Counted from the stretch's first letter, positions 16,522 through 25,966 are shown. The stretch is 64,000 nucleotides of DNA from PHAA01 sp034927445 (GCA_034927445.1 JAYFPZ010000016.1:62001-126000); one strand, 5' to 3'. The notes: generated by a model not told the origin, from the sequence alone. Translations and numbers: made by a program.

Positions 16522-17010
16522 TTACTTGCTCCAATTATAGTGCCTGCCCCTACGTTCTTTCCAATTATCTATACCAAGCTCTTTAATCATAGCTAAGTTA
16601 TGTTTTATATCAGGATGGAATAATTGCATTTTGGCTATATATTCACATGAGGAATATTCATCACATTTCCAGCAGCCCTCAAGTCCTTTTTCAATTGCAC
16701 AAACACGAATTTCACAGGATTGAGCGCACCCGGCTTCCGAACAAGGTCCTTTTCGGCAATAATGGTAACAATGAAACTTGTCAAAAGCCTTTAGAACATT
16801 GATAAATATATCATAGTCCTTAAACTCGGCCACTTTTTTAGACTTAAAATCTACATAGTCCTTAAAATTGATATCCGTAAGCAACTGATACAATTCTGAT
16901 GTCAATGCATACAATTTTTCATTTGCAGGGATGCAGTCATTACACCATAAGCCACAAAACGAAGTTAAGTCTTTATCTATCATTTTAAGCATCCAAGTAA
17001 CCACAAGCAT
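16522..17010 (-). CDS. DUF3795-type Cys-rich protein
   Basis: A 162-residue protein with Cys-rich blocks: FCGLWCNDC near the start, then HYCRKGPCSEAGC and CEIRVCAIEKGLEGCWKC. These match the DUF3795 family, presumed metal- or cluster-binding. No SD is convincing at the first ATG; in-frame ATGs 21 or 30 bases later are possible starts. It lies in the AT-rich block of minus-strand genes. Function unknown. Confidence 0.7.
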   Translation of the reverse strand: MLVVTWMLKMIDKDLTSFCGLWCNDCIPANEKLYALTSELYQLLTDINFKDYVDFKSKKVAEFKDYDIFINVLKAFDKFHCYHYCRKGPCSEAGCAQSCEIRVCAIEKGLEGCWKCDEYSSCEYIAKMQLFHPDIKHNLAMIKELGIDNWKERRGRHYNWSK

Positions 17011-17199
17011 TTAATTTGGTGCAGGGAACGGATAGCGTCCATCAGGTCATGTTTCATCTTGTGGAAGGCATGACCAACCTTAAGTTTCTGGCCCGTATTG
17101 CATATGATCCGCTCCTTCACGCTATATAAATAATCCGAAGTCTAAGCTGTGTAACAAATTGGAATTTGTTTGGTTTGGTTCGTATTATACTCATCATGT
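17011..17199. other. Intergenic region with a possible gene remnant
   Basis: On the plus strand 17019-17129 reads as a 36-codon open stretch ending in TAA (contains FHLVEGMTNLKFLARIAYDP). It resembles the tail of a larger protein, perhaps a transposase, without its body. No complete gene is present. Confidence 0.25.
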
Positions 17200-17640
17200 T
17201 TAAAGGTTAAGCCATTGGATAAATGCAGTTTTATCATGGCAATTAAAACCCGCTCTTTCGTAGAATTGCAGTGTACCGCTCTCCTTTGATCCGGTTAGCA
17301 GCATAATTTTGTAGCAGTTTTCTTTTAACGCAATTTCTTTCGCATAATTCAAGCATGCCATTGCAATGCCTTTCCTACGATAAGAGATATCAGTTATGAC
17401 ATTTTCGATCAAAGCATATGAACGCTGATTGTGTGTAAGATTTGGAACGATTACGATAACGCAGGATGAAACAATCTTTTCCTCGTCAACCGCGACAATA
17501 ATGTGGTGGTTTTGATCGGCTAATATTTTCTCCCAAAGTGTTTTGAGTACGTAGCTATTTTCTGGAATGGGATCATTATGTAACTGAGTATATAAAAGTA
17601 AAAGGTTATTAAGGTCTTGTTTTTCAATTTCACGTATCAC
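17200..17640 (-). CDS. GNAT family N-acetyltransferase
   Basis: A 146-residue GNAT acetyltransferase. It begins with VIREIEKQDLNNLLLLY. The acetyl-CoA-binding motif A is DISYRRKGIAMACLNYAKEI, and the family end FYERAGFNCHDKTAF is present. GTG 17640 is chosen because GGAGG lies 11 bases before it and the domain begins there. The acceptor is unknown. Confidence 0.87.
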   Translation of the reverse strand: MIREIEKQDLNNLLLLYTQLHNDPIPENSYVLKTLWEKILADQNHHIIVAVDEEKIVSSCVIVIVPNLTHNQRSYALIENVITDISYRRKGIAMACLNYAKEIALKENCYKIMLLTGSKESGTLQFYERAGFNCHDKTAFIQWLNL

Positions 17641-17746
17641 GACTTTAGATACCTCCAGTTTAATAAATATTGAGCTACGCATGTCTATCCGCCAAATTAG
17701 AATTTGTCAGCTTCGGTTATGCTTATAAACGGCATCTGCAAGCTGT

Positions 17747-18094
17747 TCATTTCTGTGCTTTCGGTTTTGCATTGTATCTATCCTTTTGATTAAAAAAAGT
17801 AATATCAGCATAGCCAGCAAATATTTTTCCGGAGTGCTTCACATCTTTTTCAATAAAATATCTATCGCCTTTAGTATAAATATTTTTTATACCATTTATC
17901 GTTAATTCAATCTTGCCTTCAAGCACAATGCCCCATTGACTTTCATGCGAGTGTTCTGGCAAATTAATATCCTCATTAAATTGCATGAAAATTACTTGGT
18001 GATTCTCTCCTTGAGAAAGATATGCTCGATAATTGGAAAAAGGCATATCTGCTTCTGGAAGTCTGGTAATAGGCTCTGGAAATAAATTTGACAT
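17747..18094 (-). CDS. Cupin domain protein
   Basis: A 115-residue single cupin barrel. Motif 1 is NLPEHSHESQWGIVLEGKIEL and motif 2 includes GDRYFIEKDVKHSGKIF. The histidines and Glu/Gln fit a metal site. ATG 18094 follows AAGGAGGATAACAT, an ideal SD. Function unassigned. Confidence 0.85.
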   Translation of the reverse strand: MSNLFPEPITRLPEADMPFSNYRAYLSQGENHQVIFMQFNEDINLPEHSHESQWGIVLEGKIELTINGIKNIYTKGDRYFIEKDVKHSGKIFAGYADITFFNQKDRYNAKPKAQK

Positions 18095-18231
18095 ATGTTA
18101 TCCTCCTTACATTGGGCTTTATAACTTTGGTTCGGTTCACGAAAATATAATTTACTTCCGGGAAAACTGTTTTTAGTTAAGATAATCCGAATATCGTTAA
18201 TTTGTTTTGCCAACGCTGGCCTTAAAATAAA

Positions 18232-18804
18232 TTAAAATCGGCTACCTAGGATTTTGGCCTTGCTTAATAATTCTTTGGAAATTTCCGGTTTATTCTTGGT
18301 TCCGGGTTTAACAACCTTACCTAAAAGTTTATATCCTCCATAACGTAATACTTCATTAACCGTTCTAATTGCCCCTCTACTCTCGGCTGCAATAAAGTTG
18401 AAAGGCCAAGGGGTGGTACAAGCAGTTACTATAACCGCCGGTTTCCCTTTTTGAAGTGGCAAAGGCATCCCGTTAGGTTTTTCTCCTATAATAATAGGTA
18501 CATTTCTATCAAATAGAATTTTCAGTTGAGCACTCATATTCCCCCAGTGAGTTGGTGTCCCCACTACAAGGCCATCAGCATTTCTAATTTTATTTCCAAC
18601 TATATGACCATCATCTTGTGGCAGGACACATTTCTTATCCGGACGACATTTCATGCATGCAATACAGGGCCTAATTGTAAGATCGTATCAATCAATCCAT
18701 TCCACTTCATAATTTTTGGAAATTCCGTCAACAATCCCTTTGAGTAGAGTAGCTACAGTTCCATTTTTATGCGGACTACCGTTTAACACCAATATACGCA
18801 TCAT
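18232..18804 (-). pseudogene. Flavodoxin-type NAD(P)H-dependent oxidoreductase, interrupted by in-frame UGA
   Basis: From ATG 18804 (or 18801; GGAGG at 18815-18811) the frame reads RILVLNGSPHKNGTVATLL. It continues through EVEWID, hits TGA at 18690-18688, then goes on in the same frame with YDLTIRPCIACMKCRPDKKC and a full flavodoxin-like domain (GLVVGTPTHWGNMSAQLKIL). The family normally has Leu at the stop position, and TTA or TTG to TGA is a single change. The downstream part could restart at ATG 18654 but would lack the FMN phosphate loop. Most likely a nonsense-mutated gene. Confidence 0.8.
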
Positions 18805-18906
18805 AACACCCCTCCAGTATGTTAACGTTTAGTTCATTGAGGTCGGAAGAGGTAGCGCGTCAGTCCATAAGGCCGCAGCTACTCGCACACTTGCCGATCA
18901 TGCTTA

Positions 18907-19542
18907 TTATTTTTTCAGGACATAATATATTGACCTGAATATTTCCGGGTTCTTTTTAAACTGAATTATTTCATTGATTTCTCTTTCGAATAATTCTTCA
19001 TTTTCTTTACTAATTGATTTCTCCAAACAGCGGTAATAATCATCCCACCACACATTCTCATCCAAGACGAATGAGTTCAGCAGCTCCAAATTATATTTTT
19101 TAAATAGGGCTCGCTTTTCTCCGCCGCTTTTAAATTCATCGTGAATGATCAAATACCCGTTGTCTTTTAAGTGCTTTATCAACACTGGCATGCCTTGTTC
19201 AAAACCAATTACATTCAGCAAGCCTTCAGCCAGGACAATATCGAACTTCTCCGAAAATAGATTTTCATCAAATGCAGAAGCATGGATTACTTTAATCCGG
19301 TCAGCACAGTTTAATGCCTTGACCTTTTCTTCCAACCATAATAAACAGGAATCATCCGAATCGACGGCATAAATCCTGCCATTGCTTATTTTCGTCAAAG
19401 CCAGTGTCGGTACTCCGGTTCCACATCCCATGTCCAGTATCAATGGCTTATCGATTGGGGGAATCGAAGAGAACGCCTCGATGGTGTATTTGTTTAAGTT
19501 TCTGCGGCACCTATCTCTTATTTCATAAGGGTTCAGGTTCAT
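18907..19542 (-). CDS. Class I SAM-dependent methyltransferase
   Basis: A 211-residue Rossmann-fold methyltransferase. Motif I is LDMGCGTGVPTLAL, the acidic end of beta-2 is IYAVDSDDSC, and motif IV is FDIVLAEGLLNVIG. AAGGAG precedes ATG 19542 at good spacing. The substrate cannot be inferred. It belongs to the AT-rich run of minus-strand genes. Confidence 0.88.
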   Translation of the reverse strand: MNLNPYEIRDRCRRNLNKYTIEAFSSIPPIDKPLILDMGCGTGVPTLALTKISNGRIYAVDSDDSCLLWLEEKVKALNCADRIKVIHASAFDENLFSEKFDIVLAEGLLNVIGFEQGMPVLIKHLKDNGYLIIHDEFKSGGEKRALFKKYNLELLNSFVLDENVWWDDYYRCLEKSISKENEELFEREINEIIQFKKNPEIFRSIYYVLKK

Positions 19543-19614
19543 GAAAATACTCCTTGCAGTAAATTCTAACCATATTATATTTCCCCCAGATTATGGAATC
19601 AATCGACAATTCCG

Positions 19615-20292
19615 TTAGAACCTTTCAATCTGATTTAGCGTTGCTTTTATCGCACCATTTGAATGAGCCCTAACAACTTTATCCTCATCGTTTTCTGATA
19701 AATATTTTAATTTATCCAAGTATGGCAGTACATAATTTGGTTTCCGCTTCCCAATAACCCTAAATATTTCGGGAGCTTCCATTCTCACACGGATTGATTT
19801 ATCGTCCAAAAATTTTAAAAATAAGTCCATTGATTTTTCAAAGACGGTTGGAGAATTTGTTGCTATATTTCCTGACGCCCAAATCAAATTCATACGCACT
19901 TCGGAATTTGAATCATTAGCGGTATTCATTATTTCATCAAAATACGGCATAATCAATTCAATTCTTCCTCGTCCTATTCTTCCCAAAGCACAAACCGCTC
20001 TTTGCCTTATAAGGCTATTTTTATCATGCAACATAGCCACAATTTGTGCTATGAATGGTTCCACACGATTTGGATACAGTAATCCCATTTCACCTAACTG
20101 CCACAGAGCCTTTGCTCTGATTTTATCTGACATGTGATTAAGAAGCCCACCGACCATAGGGATATAAGATTCCCATGTATCCATGGATTTCGTAATTTTG
20201 GTCAATGCGCTATATATTTTGCTTTCATCTTCACTTTTAAGTTCATTAAACGGCATATTCGTCACCTCACTTTTAAGTTCATTAAACGGCAT
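19615..20292 (-). CDS. HEAT-repeat protein
   Basis: A 225-residue all-helical protein with about five HEAT-type repeats (IRAKALWQLGEMG, IRQRAVCALGRIGRG, VRMNLIWASGNIA, VRMEAPEIFRVIG and a last one near the end), as in PBS-lyase/HEAT scaffolds. A 36-base tandem duplication covers the SD and start, so ATG 20292 and ATG 20256 both have the same SD (GAGGTG); the second gives 213 residues. No catalytic motif is seen. Confidence 0.8.
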   Translation of the reverse strand: MPFNELKSEVTNMPFNELKSEDESKIYSALTKITKSMDTWESYIPMVGGLLNHMSDKIRAKALWQLGEMGLLYPNRVEPFIAQIVAMLHDKNSLIRQRAVCALGRIGRGRIELIMPYFDEIMNTANDSNSEVRMNLIWASGNIATNSPTVFEKSMDLFLKFLDDKSIRVRMEAPEIFRVIGKRKPNYVLPYLDKLKYLSENDEDKVVRAHSNGAIKATLNQIERF

Positions 20293-20303
20293 ATTCGTCA
20301 CCT
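20232..20303. repeat. Two-copy 36-bp tandem repeat covering the HEAT gene start
   Basis: Bases 20232-20267 and 20268-20303 are identical 36-mers. The repeat length is a multiple of three, so the frame is kept and the N-terminal MPFNELKSE is encoded twice. Confidence 0.9.
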
Positions 20304-20352
20304 CACTTTCATTTTATTTATTGCCGAAACCGCGTGCAAATTTAAATGTATA

Positions 20353-21540
20353 TCAGCTTATCTTGCTCGCCCGTAATCCAAGAACAATAAGTAAAACTCC
20401 GGGGATTAAAAACGGCAGTATAATGCTTAGTTCTGCAAGGGGTCCAAATAGCAGCATTCCCAATGGAGTGGCCAGGGATGAAAAAAGATCCACGAATGAA
20501 AATGTGCGCCCCATATACTGTTCATCCGTTATTTCCTGTATGTATGTAGTCAGCGGTGTGTAGTAAAGAGGGCTCCCTATCCCCATTACCAGCATCAGCC
20601 CGATAAACAGGATCAGGTTTTTGCTGAAAATAAGCGATGCCATGACCAGCCCAAATAATACCGCGGAAAAACCGATCAATCTAAACGGCCTTATTTTAAG
20701 CTTTTTATAAATCATAAGCAGGCTGGCCAGCAAAGCGCCGATCGAGAACGCCGTTTCTATGGTGCTTAGTATCCAAATCTCATTTCCAAAGGTTTGCGTT
20801 GCTAAAAGCGCTGTCAGTTGTGAGGCCGGTACGACCAGAAAAGAAAAAATGCTGTAGAATATGATGCTATTTTTTAGGGAACGGTTTTTTATGATGTATA
20901 TCGCTCCGGATTTCAGATCATCGACCGGATTGTTTCCGCTTCTCCCGCTTTCACGCGGCGGCATGGATATTGCGGAAAGCAGTAAAACGCCGATGACTGC
21001 CGTCATTACATCTGTAAAGAATACACCCGTCATCGAGAGACGGCTCATAACGATGCCGCTTAGTCCGGGAGAGGTAAGCTGTATTACGAACCAAATGCTT
21101 GTATAGATACTGTTTGCGCGCATCAATTCTTCATTGGGCACAAAAAGCGGCAGCATGCTTTTTATCGAGGGCAGCAGTATGCCCGAGCCAAGCGAACGCA
21201 GGCAGTTGAAGAAAAATATCCAGCCGATATCATCGACACCTGACATAAAGAGGATGGCAAGTATCAGCGTTGACAACGCGACAAATGAATCTGCAAGAAT
21301 AACAATTCTTTTGGGCGGATATCGGTCCGCGAGAACGCCGCCGTAAAGCATGACCAGCGCCTGGGGAAGAAAGGTGGTTATTGTTATTCCCGCCACGGCA
21401 ATTCCCGAACCCGTCTTTAAGGTTACATACCAGATGACCGCGAAGGAAACAATTGTTGATCCAAGCAGGGATATACCCTGACTTGTCATATAGGCAAAAA
21501 GCTTAAACTGCCAGCTGTCACGATTTAATTTAACCAGCAT
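20353..21540 (-). CDS. MFS transporter (drug efflux type)
   Basis: A 395-residue major facilitator protein with about 12 membrane helices. The cytoplasmic loop 2-3 motif is YGGVLADRYPPKRIVILADS (motif A). The overall pattern resembles macrolide or siderophore exporters. It starts 12 bases after the UvrA-like gene on the same strand, so the two form an operon under a MerR-type promoter. Likely exports the same toxic compound the UvrA-like protein counters (inference). Confidence 0.9.
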   Translation of the reverse strand: MLVKLNRDSWQFKLFAYMTSQGISLLGSTIVSFAVIWYVTLKTGSGIAVAGITITTFLPQALVMLYGGVLADRYPPKRIVILADSFVALSTLILAILFMSGVDDIGWIFFFNCLRSLGSGILLPSIKSMLPLFVPNEELMRANSIYTSIWFVIQLTSPGLSGIVMSRLSMTGVFFTDVMTAVIGVLLLSAISMPPRESGRSGNNPVDDLKSGAIYIIKNRSLKNSIIFYSIFSFLVVPASQLTALLATQTFGNEIWILSTIETAFSIGALLASLLMIYKKLKIRPFRLIGFSAVLFGLVMASLIFSKNLILFIGLMLVMGIGSPLYYTPLTTYIQEITDEQYMGRTFSFVDLFSSLATPLGMLLFGPLAELSIILPFLIPGVLLIVLGLRASKIS

Positions 21541-21551
21541 ACCTGCTCCTC

Positions 21552-24500
21552 CTAAATGTATTTTCCGGTTATGCTGTTTAAATCCCCACGCAGTTTTTCC
21601 GGTGTTCCGGCCGCGATGACGGTTCCGCCGAGATCTCCGCCTTCCGGCCCCATATCAATAATCCAATCCGCCGCACGGATAATATCCGGGTTATGCTCAA
21701 TAATCAGCACCGTGTGGCCTGCCGCAACCAGTTTGCCGAATATCCCGATCAGTCTTTCTATATCCTGAAAATGAAGTCCGGTCGTCGGTTCGTCAAGAAT
21801 GTAAAGCATATGTTTTTTCTGCTTGCCGCTCAGTTCCTTAGCCAGCTTCAGACGTTGAGCCTCGCCGCCGCTGAACGTCGTTGTGCTTTGTCCGAGCTTT
21901 ACATACGACAAACCCACATCATCCAAAACGGACAGTCCGCGATATATTTCCGTTTGGTCTGCAAACAGCTCTATCGCCTGGGAAATGTCCATATTCAGGA
22001 TGTCGACTATGGTTTTATCCCGATAGGTTACATCCAAAACCTGCTTCTTGTACCGCTTTCCATTACAGTCGGGACAGGTAACCCAGTGATCAGCCATGTA
22101 CTGAAGCGCAATTTTTACCTGCCCGATGCCCTCACAGGTCGGGCATTGCCCTTCATCGGAATTAAAGCTGAAATGTTTTTCCTCAAGCCCCAGTTCCCGG
22201 GCGTCTTCCTGCGCGGCAAATATCTTCCGGATGTCGTCGAATACGCCGATGTAGGTCGCGGGAACGGAGCGGCTGGATTTGCCGATAGGCGTCTGGTCCA
22301 TCTGGATAAAGCCGTCAATTTCCTCAAAGCCGCTAAGCTGTTTAAAGTTCCGGCTTGTAAGGCGTTGATGGTTTAGTGCCTCCCCCAGCGCGGGAATCAG
22401 CGTAGCAAAAACCAGCGTGCTTTTGCCGGAGCCACTTATTCCGGTAATGCAGCACAGGCAGTGAAGCGGAAACCTGACCGCGATATTTTTCAGATTGTTC
22501 TCCGTACAGCCGGACAAAGTAAGCCACTGCGACGGCTTGCCAGGGCTCCGCAGCGGGAGGGTCTTGTCGGTCTGCAAATATCTGCCGGTTACGGAGGCGG
22601 GATTGCCGACGATGTCGTCAACGCTGCCCGCCGCGACGATATGACCGCCATAGATGCCGGCCCCGGGGCCCACATCGATGATGTAATCCGCCGCCAGCAT
22701 GGTTTCCTGGTCATGCTCCACGACAATGACCGTGTTGCCCTTATCCCTAAGCTTTTTCATGGTATCAATCATCAACCGGTGATCCCTGGGATGCAGCCCA
22801 ATAGACGGTTCGTCCAGAATATAGGTCAGGCCGACCAGATCGGTGCCCAGTTGCCCGGAAAGCCGTACCCTTTGCAGTTCTCCGCCGGACAGGCTCGGCG
22901 CTGTTCTGCTCAGGGTAAGATAGGAAAGCCCGACTTGCATCAGATTGGACAGCCGCATTTCGATTTCTGGAAGAATATCCCTGGCTTTCTCAAGATCAGA
23001 ATCGGGCAATTGGTCTTCCAGTCCTTTCGCCCAGTCGACGAGCTGTTTGAGCGGCATTTGGGCAAGTTCCGGCAGCCTCCAGCCCAAAACGGTTGTATAG
23101 CGGGCTTCGAGGCAAAGCAGTTCCCGGCTGCAAACGGGACAGGGGATTTCCTTCATAAATTGCCGGTAAGCGTTATCGGCCGCCTTTGACTCTCTGAAAA
23201 GGCGTGTTATATGGGTCAACGCTCCCGCCGCGGGACGTGAAATGATCGTATCCCTGCCGCGGGAATTGTACGTGAAATGGTAAATGCGGTCTCCTGTTCC
23301 ATAAAGAATCGCATGTTTAAAGTCTTCCGGCAGTCTGTTCCACGGAAGCTTCAGGTCAACCTTCATGAAATCGGCCAGCGCGTAAAGCTCACCTACATAC
23401 CAGTTCCCAGTTGGTTTCTTTCCTCTTAGTTTTCCCCACCAGAGCGTGGCTCCGTCCAGCACAGACAGCTTATCGTTTATCACAATCGAACCCGGATCGA
23501 TTTCATAAATAAAACCGAGTCCGTTGCATTCATGACAGGCCCCGGCATGGGTATTGGGGTTGAAAGTAGAAGCGGTCAAGGCGGAGAAAAAAAGCCCGCA
23601 GTTAGGACATTGGTTTTTGTTCTTGCTCAGCCTGGCCAAGCGTTTCCCACAATAGGGGCAGTGCGGAATTCCGATTGCGGCATACAGCATTCTTAAATAG
23701 TCAAGAATTCCTGTTAAGGTGCTGACTGTGGAACGCGGATTCTGGCTTCCTTTTTTCTGCTCTATCGCTATCGTGGGAGTGAGGCCCTGCAATGAATCGA
23801 ATTCAGGCCGCTCCAACTGCTCCTGTAGTCTTGCCGAGCCGGTTAAATTGTCCAGATAACGTCTTTTTCCCTCGGCATAGATCGTATCGAAAGCGAGGGA
23901 AGATTTCCCGCTGCCGCTTACGCCCGTTATAACCGTCAGCTTAGATTTAGGTATGGAGACATTGACATCTTTCAGGTTATTTTGTCTGCACCCATTGAGT
24001 ACTATCTCATTTTGAGCTGCCTGTCGGAAACTGAAAGCAGCCTTTTTTTGAACGGAAGCGTTGCTTTCTATTTTATATTTCTTTTCAAGGGAGCCGGGAA
24101 CAACCATTTCGGAAGTTTTGGAAATACCCAACACGACCAGTTTTGAGTGAATCGACTGCATATACTCTGTGGGAAGGCGGCGGGTGAGATTTTTAAACTC
24201 ATCAGCGGAAGCATTTGGATTTGTGGTCAGTTCCGCTATTTCATCGAGAAGCTCTTTTTCATTTTTCGTAAGCTCACTGAACTTCTTTGTACTTAATTCC
24301 GTCCACAGGTCCCAAGGCATCAGCTCAAATCCCTGCAGGCAGTTGAAATCATGCAGCAGATTTCCTTTGATAGAATGCCAACCCTTCCAATTTTTGTTGT
24401 ATCCAAAGTCCTCCGGGTGGCATTCTCCCAGCCTGCTCTTTTTCCATGCGTCGCCCGCCAGGAAATAGCCGCTATTGGCATCCATATCCAGGGTATTGAA

Positions 24501-25004
24501 AGTGATCCCATAATGCTTTTTTTGAATTTCATCCACTTGGACATCCATTCGTACCCATCGGCCCTGCCCGGCATCGTAAAATTCCGCCACCCAATGATCT
24601 TCATACATCAAATCGCTGTCAAAATAGCCGGCAAAACCCGCCCGTACGCGTGCCGGGACTTTTTTATGCCTGAGAAAGGAAACCAGCAGCAGAGCGCTGT
24701 CCCGGCACATGCCAACCATTCTTTGTTCCGGCGGACGGGTTTCCGTTAACGGCCGGTTGTCGAGCCTTAAAATAGCTTCCAGCATTTGCGGGACCGTGCG
24801 TAGCAATTCTTCATTAGATTGCCTTTTACTGAAATTTATCCCATACAGTTTTCCAAGAGCGCCATGAACGATCAGTCCCTGAACAATTTTCAGCAATTTT
24901 CCCACATCGTCAGGCAGAGCATCCAATTCGTTTGCATACTGTTTTGGGTCGGCTATCACGCTTGGCCTGCTGTATAAAGCCACGTCTTTTTCATTCATCG
25001 TCAT
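21552..25004 (-). CDS. UvrA-like ABC ATPase with N-terminal transglutaminase-like domain
   Basis: A 1150-residue fusion. Residues 1 to about 330 form a transglutaminase-like domain with plausible triad Cys100 (MVGMCRDSALLLVSF), His137 (EDHWVAEF) and Asp154 (RWVRMDV). From about residue 340 it is a full UvrA-type protein: Walker A GVSGSGKSS and GISGSGKST, two SGGE signature motifs, and zinc-type CxxC pairs (CPYCGK, CPNCG, CHECNG, CPTCEG, CPDCNG). It resembles UvrA2/DrrC self-resistance ATPases more than housekeeping UvrA. ATG 25004 has an AGGAGG SD. It is the first gene of an operon with an MFS exporter, controlled by a 19-base-spacer promoter. Confidence 0.85.
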   Translation of the reverse strand: MTMNEKDVALYSRPSVIADPKQYANELDALPDDVGKLLKIVQGLIVHGALGKLYGINFSKRQSNEELLRTVPQMLEAILRLDNRPLTETRPPEQRMVGMCRDSALLLVSFLRHKKVPARVRAGFAGYFDSDLMYEDHWVAEFYDAGQGRWVRMDVQVDEIQKKHYGITFNTLDMDANSGYFLAGDAWKKSRLGECHPEDFGYNKNWKGWHSIKGNLLHDFNCLQGFELMPWDLWTELSTKKFSELTKNEKELLDEIAELTTNPNASADEFKNLTRRLPTEYMQSIHSKLVVLGISKTSEMVVPGSLEKKYKIESNASVQKKAAFSFRQAAQNEIVLNGCRQNNLKDVNVSIPKSKLTVITGVSGSGKSSLAFDTIYAEGKRRYLDNLTGSARLQEQLERPEFDSLQGLTPTIAIEQKKGSQNPRSTVSTLTGILDYLRMLYAAIGIPHCPYCGKRLARLSKNKNQCPNCGLFFSALTASTFNPNTHAGACHECNGLGFIYEIDPGSIVINDKLSVLDGATLWWGKLRGKKPTGNWYVGELYALADFMKVDLKLPWNRLPEDFKHAILYGTGDRIYHFTYNSRGRDTIISRPAAGALTHITRLFRESKAADNAYRQFMKEIPCPVCSRELLCLEARYTTVLGWRLPELAQMPLKQLVDWAKGLEDQLPDSDLEKARDILPEIEMRLSNLMQVGLSYLTLSRTAPSLSGGELQRVRLSGQLGTDLVGLTYILDEPSIGLHPRDHRLMIDTMKKLRDKGNTVIVVEHDQETMLAADYIIDVGPGAGIYGGHIVAAGSVDDIVGNPASVTGRYLQTDKTLPLRSPGKPSQWLTLSGCTENNLKNIAVRFPLHCLCCITGISGSGKSTLVFATLIPALGEALNHQRLTSRNFKQLSGFEEIDGFIQMDQTPIGKSSRSVPATYIGVFDDIRKIFAAQEDARELGLEEKHFSFNSDEGQCPTCEGIGQVKIALQYMADHWVTCPDCNGKRYKKQVLDVTYRDKTIVDILNMDISQAIELFADQTEIYRGLSVLDDVGLSYVKLGQSTTTFSGGEAQRLKLAKELSGKQKKHMLYILDEPTTGLHFQDIERLIGIFGKLVAAGHTVLIIEHNPDIIRAADWIIDMGPEGGDLGGTVIAAGTPEKLRGDLNSITGKYI

Positions 25005-25024
25005 TTATTCCTCCTAACATACCG

Positions 25025-25055
25025 ATGTTAAGCCCTCACACAGTGTCAGGGTCAA
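25025..25055 (-). promoter_or_regulatory. MerR-type promoter of the UvrA-like/MFS operon
   Basis: On the minus strand TTGACC (25055-25050), a 19-base spacer and TAACAT (25030-25025). The spacer holds GACAC-t-GTGTGAGGG, also found at 26040-26070. A 19-base spacer is the hallmark of promoters activated by MerR-family proteins. Confidence 0.7.
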
Positions 25056-25141
25056 GAGGTTATTTGCTTCATACAGAAAAAATAAAAAAAGAGCGTCCGC
25101 CATGAACGCCCTGATAATATCGGTATAATATCGGCCTCTTA

Positions 25142-25966
25142 TTATTTGATCTGTACAGGTATTTGAATCTCCGTCAGATAACCGCTCGGGTCTGAGGTAT
25201 CCGTTCTGCTGACTACCGCAACCTGTCTACTCAATCCGGTCATTTCATATTGATTATGTTCATCCAACCAATAGATAAAGTTTTGGTAAGCGCCGGGCAG
25301 ATTGTCATAGGGACCGTACACCATCATGCACGCCATAGTATCTATGCTCTCTAATTGCCGGAAAGTAAAGCCGTTTTTGTCTTCCCCCGCTTTTTTTACA
25401 ATATAGGCGACCTCGACGTCGGCATCGCTGTCCATATGCTCCTCGTCATGATAAATGGCCACATTGTTATAACTGTGTTTTTCTATTTCGATATGCTCCC
25501 TGCGCACAAATTGTTCCAGTTCATCCCAAAGCTCCCCTTCGGAAAAATAAGTGGGTATTTTCCTTCTTAGGGATACAACTTTGCAACTGGGAATGGGTTT
25601 TATTGCAATATTAAAGTGAATGTCAATCTGTTTTTTACGGGTGTCACCGATTGCCGTCCGGATTTTTTCAATTAGTCTTTGTCCTGAAAGAATGGACTGT
25701 TCCGTCTCCTGTATTTTCTTTTGCAGCTGCTCAATCAAAAAATCATCGCTCCAGTTTTTAAGTATCTCCGTGACTTCAGCTACCGAAAAGTTCATATCCC
25801 GAAGCATGATTATTTTTTGCAGCTCCGGAAGCTGCCTAACGGAATATAGACGGTATCCGGTAAATTTATCCGTATGGTCCGGCTTTAACAAACCGTGTTC
25901 GTCATAGTAACGCAACATGCGTACCGACACCTGTGTAAGCTTCGAGAAATTTCCTATATTCAGCAA
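25142..25966 (-). CDS. MerR-family regulator with GyrI-like effector domain
   Basis: A 274-residue activator. The N-terminal MerR winged helix is NFSKLTQVSVRMLRYYDEHG, followed by a coiled-coil region (about residues 75-110). A C-terminal GyrI-like/BmrR-type small-molecule domain extends to the end. The TTG at 25966 is nine bases after GGGAGG and fits the family start. Its own promoter (minus strand TTGAAG, 17 bases, TATACT at 26024-25996) is back to back with the plus-strand MerR-type promoter. It probably senses a drug and activates the UvrA-like/MFS operon and the gene at 26100. Confidence 0.9.
   Translation of the reverse strand: MLNIGNFSKLTQVSVRMLRYYDEHGLLKPDHTDKFTGYRLYSVRQLPELQKIIMLRDMNFSVAEVTEILKNWSDDFLIEQLQKKIQETEQSILSGQRLIEKIRTAIGDTRKKQIDIHFNIAIKPIPSCKVVSLRRKIPTYFSEGELWDELEQFVRREHIEIEKHSYNNVAIYHDEEHMDSDADVEVAYIVKKAGEDKNGFTFRQLESIDTMACMMVYGPYDNLPGAYQNFIYWLDEHNQYEMTGLSRQVAVVSRTDTSDPSGYLTEIQIPVQIK

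Noticed and set aside
18688..18690. Selenocysteine at the UGA of the flavodoxin-type gene
   Set aside because: The stop replaces a Leu position, not one of the CxxC cysteines, and I see no clear SECIS hairpin right after it.
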